Positions 7,362 to 12,634 of a stretch of 13,717 nt of DNA are shown piece by piece. Numbering within the stretch: position 1 is the stretch's first letter; each line of letters begins with the position of its first letter. Both the position numbers and the translations under genes were made by a program. The notes below the pieces were generated by a model. The model was given only the letters and a program-made list of their open reading frames with translations, was not told where the DNA came from and made no database searches. Where the stretch lies: positions 1-13,717 of the forward strand of contig JANPEZ010000118.1 of assembly GCA_031423155.1 (NCBI GenBank), given 5' to 3'. Origin of the DNA: JANPEZ01 sp031423155 (GTDB taxonomy: Bacteria > Actinomycetota > UBA4738 > HRBIN12).

Positions 7362-9905
7362 CTATTCGTACGAGATGGCCTGTAACACGTTCAGCTTGGC
7401 GGCTCTGCGGGCAGGGAAGAAGGCCGCCACCACTCCTGCAAGGCCGGCGATAACCATGTAGACGATCAGCTGGCCCACCGGTATGGCGAGCTTGGTTATC
7501 CCGATGTCCTTCAGCGCCTGCTGCATGGCTATCCCGAACAAGATGCCGATCGCGACTCCCAGGATCGCCCCCAAGATCGCGATGATCACCGCCTCCACCC
7601 GGATCATCCGCTTTACCTGCTTGCGGCTCATCCCGACCGCCCGCAGGAGCCCGATCTCACGTATCCGCTCGTAGATGGACAGGCCCAGCGTGTTCACGAT
7701 CCCGAACAGGGCTATGAGGATCGCCATCAGCAGCAGAGCGGTCACCAACCCGAGGAACCTGTCGATGGCCGCAGCCTGGGTTTCCTTGAACTCGGTCTGA
7801 TCCTGAACCTGGACGTTGGGGTAGATCGCGGTGACCCGATCGATCGCCGCGCCGGCCTGAGCCTTGTCCACTCCGGGCGCAAGCGTTGCCAGCGCGAACA
7901 CGTCCAGCTGCTGGACGAAGTTCGTCTCGTAGTCCGCGATAGAGATGGCATAGTCGCCCAGCAGCGAGGAGTCCGTGTAGATGCCCTCGACGGTGAAAGG
8001 TTGGACGCCCGTCGAAGCGAACCCGATTCGGATCTCGTCTCCGATCTGCAGGTTCTTGGAGGTTGCGACCCCTTTGTAGAGGAGGACTCCGCCCGGCTGC
8101 TCGAGCCCGTTCAACCCGCCCGTGGAGAACTCCAGGGACGACACCGCCCCGAAAGTGGATGGGTCGATCGCCGTTATGAACGCCGAGGAAGTACCGATCT
8201 TGACCTGGTTCTGTCTCACGCCGGATACAACCTCGAACGCAGGATCGGCCGCCATGTCGGCTGCCACCTGCGGGCTGAACGGATTGAAGTTCGAGCCACT
8301 GACTATGTAGTCGGCCTTCAGCGCCTTATCCAATGCCGCGCTCGCGGAGGCCTTCAGCGAAGCGCTGGCTACAGCGACGAAAGACACCAGCCCCAGTCCG
8401 ATCATCAACGCCGCGGCGGTCGAGGCCGTCCGCCTGGGATTGCGCATCGAGTTCTGCCGCCCGAGACGGCCCGAGATCGGCCGCCGGTTGAAGGGCGCGC
8501 CTATCCATCCCGCCAGCGGCCGCGTGAACAGCGGGGACAAGATGGCCACCCCGATGAATGTCAGAGCGGCGCCCAGGCCGACCACCGACGCGGCGTTGGA
8601 CGTGTGGGTGAACAGGCCTTTTCCGAGGGCACCTACCCCTAGCAGGGTCACCGCTGCTCCGGACAAAGACCGGCGCTTCATCGATGAGGTCGGTGGAGAA
8701 CCGGTTTCCCTGAGCGCCTCGATCGGAGCCACGCGAGAGGCCCTGCGGGCGGGAGCCACAGAGGCAACGACCGTCACGAGCGTCCCCAGGACCATCGAGA
8801 CGACGATCGTTCGTGACTTGATGAGAAGGGCTGTGCTGGGAACGTCTATACCGAATCCCTTGAGCAGCGCCTGCAGCCCCGACGCGATGCCGATCCCCGC
8901 AACGAGGCCGACCGCCGAGGCCAGCAACCCCGTCAAGAGGGATTCGACGACAACCGAAACCATCACCTGGCGCCTGCTGGCGCCGAGGGTTCGGAGCAAT
9001 CCGAGTTCGCGAACCCGCTGGGTAACGATGATGTTGAAGGTATTGAAGATGATGAACGCTCCAACGAAGAGAGCGACCATCGCGAAAACGAGCAGGAACG
9101 TCTGGAGGAACCCGAGCCCCTTGCTAACCGCGTCGGCGGCCTGCTGCGCGGCGGTTTCTCCGGTTATCGCCTCGTAACCCTCGGGAAGGATGCTGTTGAT
9201 CTCGTCCCTCAAGGTGGTCGCCGCGACACCTTCCTTCGCCACGACCGAGAGGAAATCGAAGGCCCCCGGACGGTTCAACACGTCCTGGGCCGTGCTCGTG
9301 TCGAACACGGCGAGCGTGGCTCCCAGCAGGCTGTCCGTCCCACCTATCCGGATGACCGCCGAGATAGTGAACTCCCTCGCAGGACCCTCGAACAGGATCC
9401 GGATCTGATCCCCTACGCTCAGGTTGTGGGCCTTGGCCGTGCCCGCGTCGATCGCCACCTGAGTCGAGTTAGTGGGCTCGCTGCCCTCGACTATCTCCAG
9501 GCCGGCCAGGGGCGTCCAGGAAGACCCGATCGTGGGGGCACCGGTCGTCGTGATCGCTTCCTCGGTGACCGGATCTACGAGCTGAGCGTAGCCCTGCACG
9601 TTGCCGACCACCTGTTGGACCCCGGCAAGCCCCTCGATCTGCGTGGCCACCGATCCGGGGATCGGCTGGCGCTCGGACCCACCACCGCCGCCCTGGCTCG
9701 GATCAAGTGCGAACGCCTCGGTCCCCTGCACCTGGACGTCTACTCCCCTGGTCGTCTGCGTGAACAGATCGTTGAAAGCGGCGTTAAGGGTGTCGGTCAA
9801 GACGTAGGTACCGGAGATGAATCCGACGCCCAGGACGATCGCGATCCCCGTCAGGAGTAAACGCACCTTGCGCGCCAGCAAGCTTCTCCACGTGGCCCTC
9901 CACAT
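7362..9905 (-). CDS. ABC transporter permease with two FtsX domains (MacB/LolC-like)
   Basis: An 847-residue membrane protein. One helix near residues 15-37 is followed by a long extracytoplasmic MacB-type domain (about 40-260). The first FtsX domain (about 265-395) has three helices and ends in the typical VAPARRASRVAPIEALRE block. Middle helices lie around 415-520, then a second extracytoplasmic domain (about 520-705), and the second FtsX domain (about 710-840) ends FFPARRAAKLNVLQAISYE. The cytoplasmic RELGLLRTLGAS and REIGLLRAVGMS segments are the coupling motifs that contact the ATPase. A GGAGG site lies 8 nt upstream of the ATG, and the ATPase gene ends 3 nt upstream. The single fused permease would work with that ATPase to export or extract lipids, peptides or lipoproteins, or to remodel the envelope; the substrate cannot be read from sequence. 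Confidence 0.92.
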   Translation of the reverse strand: MWRATWRSLLARKVRLLLTGIAIVLGVGFISGTYVLTDTLNAAFNDLFTQTTRGVDVQVQGTEAFALDPSQGGGGGSERQPIPGSVATQIEGLAGVQQVVGNVQGYAQLVDPVTEEAITTTGAPTIGSSWTPLAGLEIVEGSEPTNSTQVAIDAGTAKAHNLSVGDQIRILFEGPAREFTISAVIRIGGTDSLLGATLAVFDTSTAQDVLNRPGAFDFLSVVAKEGVAATTLRDEINSILPEGYEAITGETAAQQAADAVSKGLGFLQTFLLVFAMVALFVGAFIIFNTFNIIVTQRVRELGLLRTLGASRRQVMVSVVVESLLTGLLASAVGLVAGIGIASGLQALLKGFGIDVPSTALLIKSRTIVVSMVLGTLVTVVASVAPARRASRVAPIEALRETGSPPTSSMKRRSLSGAAVTLLGVGALGKGLFTHTSNAASVVGLGAALTFIGVAILSPLFTRPLAGWIGAPFNRRPISGRLGRQNSMRNPRRTASTAAALMIGLGLVSFVAVASASLKASASAALDKALKADYIVSGSNFNPFSPQVAADMAADPAFEVVSGVRQNQVKIGTSSAFITAIDPSTFGAVSSLEFSTGGLNGLEQPGGVLLYKGVATSKNLQIGDEIRIGFASTGVQPFTVEGIYTDSSLLGDYAISIADYETNFVQQLDVFALATLAPGVDKAQAGAAIDRVTAIYPNVQVQDQTEFKETQAAAIDRFLGLVTALLLMAILIALFGIVNTLGLSIYERIREIGLLRAVGMSRKQVKRMIRVEAVIIAILGAILGVAIGILFGIAMQQALKDIGITKLAIPVGQLIVYMVIAGLAGVVAAFFPARRAAKLNVLQAISYE

Positions 9906-9908
9906 GGT

Positions 9909-10667
9909 TCAGGCCTCCAGCGACTTGAGGCGGTCCAGGACGAGTTCGGCCGTCGGTCCCCTCATCTCATCCACGATCCGACCGTCGGCGAGGAAGACCA
10001 CTCGATCCGCGTAGCTCGCGGCGTTCGCATCGTGAGTCACCATCACGATCGTCTGGCCGTGGTCCTTGACCGCGGTCCTCAGGAAGGAAAGCAGTTCGGC
10101 TCCCGAGCGCGAGTCCAGGTTGCCGGTCGGCTCGTCGGCGAAGATGATCGCCGGCCTGCTGACGAGTGCGCGCGCGCCGGCGACCCTCTGCTGCTGGCCC
10201 CCCGACAGCTCCGAGGGGCGATGGGTTAGGCGGTCCTTCAACCCGATCGTCCCCACCACCGTGTCGAACCAAGCGCCGTCCACGTCGCTACCGGCGATGT
10301 CGAGCGGGAGGGTGATGTTCTCCTGCGCGGTCAGGGTCGGGACCAGATTGAACGCCTGGAAGATGAAGCCGACCTTGTCGCGGCGCAGACGGGTCAGCTC
10401 TTTGTCTTTCAGCGTCGTCAGGTCGACGTCACCGATGTGGACGGTGCCAGAGGTTGGCGTATCGAGTCCGGCCAGGCAGTGCAGAAGCGTCGACTTTCCC
10501 GATCCGGACGGCCCCATGATCGCCGTGAACTCGCCCGCTGCGAACTCGGTTGTGACTCCGGCAAGCGCCACGACCTGTGCGTCCCCTGTCCCGTAGGTCT
10601 TGGTGAGGTCAAGCGCCCTTGCGGCCGAGGCGCCGCGGGAGTCGGGTCGTTCTGGCATCGCGCTCAT
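9909..10667 (-). CDS. ABC transporter ATP-binding protein (MacB/LolD family)
   Basis: A 252-residue ABC ATPase. Walker A is GPSGSGKST (52-60), the Q-loop glutamine is Q104 in FIFQAFNLVPTLTAQEN, the signature is LSGGQQQRVAGARAL (154-168), Walker B is AIIFADE (173-179) followed by PTGNLDS, and the H-loop is His212 in MVTHD. The FNLVPTLTAQEN and ADEPTGNLD blocks are characteristic of the LolD/MacB/FtsE group that partners FtsX-type permeases. The partner gene starts 3 nt downstream. The ATG at 10667 follows an AAGGA site by about 11 nt; the ATG at 10658 is an alternative. This is the first clearly recognised gene of the probable operon ABC-permease-thrS-HIT. Confidence 0.95.
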   Translation of the reverse strand: MSAMPERPDSRGASAARALDLTKTYGTGDAQVVALAGVTTEFAAGEFTAIMGPSGSGKSTLLHCLAGLDTPTSGTVHIGDVDLTTLKDKELTRLRRDKVGFIFQAFNLVPTLTAQENITLPLDIAGSDVDGAWFDTVVGTIGLKDRLTHRPSELSGGQQQRVAGARALVSRPAIIFADEPTGNLDSRSGAELLSFLRTAVKDHGQTIVMVTHDANAASYADRVVFLADGRIVDEMRGPTAELVLDRLKSLEA

Positions 10668-10706
10668 CGGGTCCGGTTCCTTTCTCGCGTGAGCAAGCCA
10701 CAGGAG

Positions 10707-10712
10707 GCTATA
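10707..10712 (-). promoter_or_regulatory. Possible -10 element upstream of the ABC operon
   Basis: On the minus strand TATAGC lies 39 nt before the ABC ATPase start. No convincing -35 hexamer is found at the right distance. It is kept only as a low-confidence candidate because this 78-nt gap is the obvious place for an operon promoter. Confidence 0.2.
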
Positions 10713-10745
10713 CGAGACAGGCCCGAACGTTAGGCGCCCGTTGCC

Positions 10746-10874
10746 TCAGGCAGCGCGATCGGAGGAGGTGCGCGCGCTGTCGGAGGAATCGACAACGGAA
10801 GCGTGGGTGAGCGAACCCCAGGAGATCGCGACGACTGCTAGCGCGGCCACGAGCAGGAGCACCAGGATCAACAC
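10746..10874 (-). CDS. Possible small single-pass membrane protein (42 aa)
   Basis: A short minus-strand frame, from GTG at 10874 to TGA at 10746, lies in the space between tRNA-Val and the ABC ATPase gene. From the GTG the protein is a hydrophobic helix of about 17 residues (LILVLLLVAALAVVAIS), then a short hydrophilic tail rich in Ser, Asp and Arg (VVDSSDSARTSSDR). Upstream of the GTG the frame adds an Arg-rich stretch (RPRIRGSLA) back to a TAG stop, but has no ATG. Third codon positions are G or C in about 34 of 42 codons, like the real genes nearby. A GGAAG sequence stands about 8 nt before the GTG. It has the architecture of a small membrane protein and would precede the transporter genes. 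I do not recognise a family and cannot exclude chance. Confidence 0.3.
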   Translation of the reverse strand: MLILVLLLVAALAVVAISWGSLTHASVVDSSDSARTSSDRAA

Positions 10875-10991
10875 GAGGGCAAGGCTTCCACGGATCCTGG
10901 GGCGTTGGAACTACCTGGGCAGCCCATTTCCCGAACCGCGGCGGCCCCCAGGCACGCCCTTCCGGTGACTAGATACCTCGGATCGGCGTTG

Positions 10992-11066
10992 TGGTGGGCG
11001 CGGCAGGTATTGAACCTGCGACCTCTCGCGTGTGAAGCGAGCGCTCTCCCACTGAGCTACGCGCCC
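10992..11066 (-). tRNA. tRNA-Val (CAC)
   Basis: A complete 75-nt cloverleaf on the minus strand. The acceptor stem is GGGCGCG with CGCGCCC, the D-stem GCTC/GAGC, the anticodon stem CTCGC/GCGAG around the loop TTCACAC, the variable loop AGGTC, and the T-stem GCAGG/CCTGC around TTCAATA. The discriminator A and an encoded CCA end follow. The anticodon CAC (bases 11034-11032) reads the valine codon GUG. Confidence 0.97.
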
Positions 11067-11077
11067 TCAGGACGGAC

Positions 11078-11083
11078 ACGATA
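11078..11083 (-). promoter_or_regulatory. Possible -10 element of the tRNA-Val(CAC) promoter
   Basis: TATCGT on the minus strand ends 11 nt before the tRNA 5' end, a suitable place for a -10 box. A weak GGTTTA/GTTTAG stands about 16-17 nt upstream as a possible -35. The match to consensus is modest. Confidence 0.35.
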
Positions 11084-11120
11084 TCAAGCTCGCTCGAGCC
11101 TAAACCGCTCCAGAAAAGGT

Positions 11121-11153
11121 GACGGCGGCACGTGCCCGCGTCGTGCCGCCGTC
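11121..11153. repeat. Strong inverted repeat (12-bp stem, 9-nt loop)
   Basis: GACGGCGGCACG and its exact complement CGTGCCGCCGTC flank a 9-nt loop. On the minus strand the hairpin is followed by ACCTTTTC, a short T-run, so it could be a minus-strand terminator protecting the tRNA promoter from read-through. No T-run follows on the plus strand. It may instead be an operator. No gene is recognised directly upstream on the minus strand. Confidence 0.6.
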
Positions 11154-11286
11154 GGCCCGGATCTTGCGACCCGGACGCTCAGGGGGCGTAGTCTGCCAGC
11201 TTGACACGTCATCTGCAAGGTCTGGCACCGAAAATGCCCCCGTTGTTCACCACCGCCGATCTGAGGTACGTTCGCGACCACAAGAC

Positions 11287-11294
11287 GAAGGGAG
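11287..11294 (+). promoter_or_regulatory. Ribosome binding site that decides the cupin start
   Basis: GAAGGGAG lies 5 nt before the ATG at 11300. The upstream in-frame starts at 11201 and 11234 have no such site, so 11300 is preferred. Confidence 0.75.
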
Positions 11295-11299
11295 CCAAG

Positions 11300-11656
11300 A
11301 TGGGTTTGACGAGCAAAGGACTGGACAGCCCTGACGAGACCAGGACGTTCGACAACGGCCAGGTTCAGGTCGTGAAGGTCGGGGAGACGACGATCGGTCG
11401 GTACACCCTTGAGCCCGGCTGGCGTTGGTCGGAGAACGTCAAGCCCATCGCCGGAACCGACTCCTGCCAGGCTCACCACATCGGATACTGCCTAACCGGC
11501 CGGCTTCATGTGGTCACAGACGACGGCGCGGAAGCCGAAGTCGGTCCCGGAGAGGCCTACGAGGTTCACCCCGGCCACGACGCTTGGGTCGTCGGTGACG
11601 AAGCCGTCACGTCGATCGAGTTCACCGGCGCGGAGAAGTACGCAGTGAAGAGCTGA
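11300..11656 (+). CDS. Small single-domain cupin protein
   Basis: A 118-residue cytoplasmic protein with one cupin beta-barrel. The segment CQAHHIGYCLTGRLHVVTDDG (from residue 56) matches cupin motif 1, and VGPGEAYEVHPGHDAWVVGDE (from 81) matches motif 2. His59, His60, His70, His90 and His93 are possible metal ligands, but the motif-1 spacing differs from the classical HxH and Glu set, so the ligand set is uncertain. Proteins of this shape bind small molecules or act as simple enzymes or sensors; the function cannot be named. The start is fixed by a strong RBS. The gene stands alone on the plus strand between two minus-strand valine tRNA loci, and the hairpin at 11687-11709 probably ends its transcript. 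Confidence 0.85.
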   Translation: MGLTSKGLDSPDETRTFDNGQVQVVKVGETTIGRYTLEPGWRWSENVKPIAGTDSCQAHHIGYCLTGRLHVVTDDGAEAEVGPGEAYEVHPGHDAWVVGDEAVTSIEFTGAEKYAVKS

Positions 11657-11686
11657 CCGAGACGCCGGGTCTTCCAGGAACGCCGA

Positions 11687-11709
11687 AAGCCCCTCCGAAA
11701 GAGGGGCTT
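11687..11709. terminator. Rho-independent terminator, probably bidirectional
   Basis: AAGCCCCTC and GAGGGGCTT form a 9-bp stem around the loop CGAAA. On the plus strand it lies 30 nt after the cupin stop and is followed by CTTGG; on the minus strand it lies 2 nt after the CCA end of the tRNA-Val fragment and is followed by TCGG. The stem's own terminal TT on either side gives only a short T-run. It would serve the cupin gene and, before truncation, the valine tRNA. Confidence 0.8.
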
Positions 11710-11711
11710 CT

Positions 11712-11761
11712 TGGTGGGCGCTAGAGGATTTGAACCTCTGACCTCTTCCGTGTCAAAGAAG
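11712..11761 (-). pseudogene. 3' fragment of tRNA-Val (GAC), possible attachment-site remnant
   Basis: The last 50 nt of a valine tRNA: anticodon stem CTTCT/GGAAG (with one T-G pair) around the loop TTGACAC, variable AGGTC, T-arm AGAGG TTCAAAT CCTCT, the acceptor 3' strand AGCGCCC, discriminator A and CCA. The 5' acceptor strand (expected GGGCGCT) and the whole D-arm are absent from the adjoining sequence. The break falls right at the 5' edge of the anticodon stem. This is the pattern left when a tyrosine-recombinase element integrates in the anticodon-loop region of a tRNA and displaces the original 3' end; simple decay by deletion is the alternative. Confidence 0.8.
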
Positions 11762-11820
11762 TAGCGTGCAGGACTCTGACCAGCACTTTCCGAAGTCACG
11801 ACACCTGCGCGGCGTCTCAA

Positions 11821-11840
11821 GAGTACCGTCGAGTACCGCC
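11821..11840. repeat. Tandem 10-bp direct repeat
   Basis: GAGTACCGTC is followed directly by GAGTACCGCC (9 of 10 bases equal). A second pair, TTGACTAG (11857-11864) and TTGACCAG (11868-11875), follows 17 bp later with an 11-bp period. Short direct repeats beside an attachment site can be integrase arm-type sites, but nothing here proves it. Confidence 0.5.
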
Positions 11841-11930
11841 TGGTTCGGTCGGCTCCTTGACTAGAGGTTGACCAGATCTCGAACCCGAAGACATCGCTCA
11901 AAAGCCGATACACCTACACGTGGAAGACGC

Positions 11931-11948
11931 AGAAGGCCCGGGCCTTCT
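11931..11948. repeat. Perfect 18-bp palindrome
   Basis: AGAAGGCCCGGGCCTTCT equals its own reverse complement. As RNA it could fold into a 7-bp stem with a 4-nt loop; the plus strand continues TGCG, so there is no T-run. It may be a degraded terminator or a protein-binding site. Confidence 0.6.
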
Positions 11949-12151
11949 TGCGCATGAGCCTCGGGTGGTCACTCGCGGCGCATAATCAAGCCTTCTTCGG
12001 TCGGCTTCCGTCGAACCTTCGCGAAGACGCTTCCCGGCGAACCGATTTCCCTTCTATCCGCGACAGAGGGGTGCAGAGACAGGAGCGAGGACGAACAACG
12101 GGGAGGGTGGTGGCGTGGAGCACGAGGCTCGTAGGCCCAACCGCGACATGC

Positions 12152-12179
12152 GTCGTGACCCAAGGGTCGTGACCCAAGG
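12152..12179. repeat. Tandem 14-bp duplication
   Basis: Two exact adjacent copies of GTCGTGACCCAAGG lie just before the cupredoxin gene. The end of the second copy supplies the AAGG that runs into the ribosome binding site. It looks like a recent slippage duplication. Confidence 0.85.
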
Positions 12180-12180
12180 A

Positions 12181-12185
12181 AGGAG
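12181..12185 (+). promoter_or_regulatory. Ribosome binding site that decides the TTG start of the cupredoxin gene
   Basis: AGGAG, within a longer purine-rich run, ends 7 nt before TTG at 12193. The earlier in-frame ATG at 12115 has no comparable site and would put 26 charged residues before the signal peptide. Confidence 0.7.
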
Positions 12186-12192
12186 AGAGGCC

Positions 12193-12597
12193 TTGAAGCG
12201 CTTTCGTAGGACGAGTGGCGTGCTTATCGGTCAGGTTGCCATCCTTACACTGGTTGCGACGGCTTGCGGAGGAGGGAGCGGCAACGACGCGGATCTAAAG
12301 GGCGTTACCTGCGAGCCAGCGGGGACGACCCTTCAGATATCCGCGGAGAACACCTCCTTCGACACCAACTGCCTGGCGGTGCCGGCGGGTGAGGCGTTCG
12401 AGATCGTGTTCGAGAACCGGGACACGGACGATCACGACGTCGCGATCTATCCGGACGAGGGCGACCCGTTGTTCCAAGGCGAGATCTTCGCGGGCGTCGA
12501 GACGAAGACCTACGACGTTCCCGCCATCGAGGCCGGGACCTACAGGTTCCAGTGCGACGTCCACACCGAAATGAACGGCGTGTTCATAGCCAAGTGA
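12193..12597 (+). CDS. Cupredoxin-domain lipoprotein
   Basis: A 134-residue exported copper protein. Residues 1-24 form a lipoprotein signal peptide: basic MKRFRR, a hydrophobic core, then VATAC with Cys25 as the probable lipidation site and a Gly/Ser-rich linker. The position -3 Ala makes the lipobox slightly atypical. Residues about 38-134 form a plastocyanin-like domain with the type 1 copper ligand set His81 (DDHDVAIY), Cys121, His124 and Met127 (FQCDVHTEMNG). Cys40 and Cys60 could form a disulphide. Such proteins carry electrons or hold copper at the outer face of the membrane; the partner is unknown and no oxidase or reductase gene is nearby. The TTG start is chosen for the RBS and the signal peptide. 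The gene stands alone and converges on the protease gene. Confidence 0.88.
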   Translation: MKRFRRTSGVLIGQVAILTLVATACGGGSGNDADLKGVTCEPAGTTLQISAENTSFDTNCLAVPAGEAFEIVFENRDTDDHDVAIYPDEGDPLFQGEIFAGVETKTYDVPAIEAGTYRFQCDVHTEMNGVFIAK

Positions 12598-12601
12598 GAG
12601 A

Positions 12602-12625
12602 GGCTCCGGCTCCGGCTCCGGCTCC
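12602..12625. repeat. Hexanucleotide tandem repeat (GGCTCC)x4
   Basis: Four exact copies of GGCTCC fill most of the 37-bp gap between the convergent cupredoxin and protease genes. The flanking bases are a pyrimidine run (CTCCCCCTCCTT). It does not fold into an obvious hairpin, so it is not a standard terminator. Confidence 0.9.
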
Positions 12626-12634
12626 TCCCCCTCC

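Larger units (their letters stand above)
11762..12151. other. Region without a convincing gene
   Basis: About 390 bp next to the broken tRNA. Short frames exist on both strands, but none has a recognisable domain, an RBS or a consistent codon pattern; the minus-strand frame ending around 11566 runs through the tRNA fragment. It holds two pairs of short direct repeats (11821-11840 and 11857-11875), a perfect 18-bp palindrome (11931-11948) and a CATAAT at 11981 without a -35 partner. No integrase C-terminus could be read in any frame. Confidence 0.6.

Noticed and set aside
11201..11206. Perfect TTGACA as a -35 box for the cupin gene
   Set aside because: No -10 hexamer is found 16-18 nt downstream; the nearest A/T-rich run is too far away. 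An alternative pair (TTGTTC at 11243, TACGTT at 11267) is also weak.
11222..11236. Sigma-54-like element (TGGCAC-N5-ATGC) before the cupin gene
   Set aside because: The GG-N10-GC spacing fits, but actinobacteria generally lack sigma-54, the T of TTGC is missing and there is no enhancer-binding regulator nearby.
11948..12172. 74-codon plus-strand frame before the cupredoxin gene
   Set aside because: There is no RBS, no recognisable domain and an Arg/Thr-rich composition; it also ends within the 14-bp duplication.
11712..12300. tRNA-Val(GAC) interrupted by an intron rather than truncated
   Set aside because: No sequence matching the missing 5' half (GGGCGCT plus D-arm) is present upstream on the minus strand in this stretch, and the break is not in the anticodon loop where bacterial tRNA introns usually lie.
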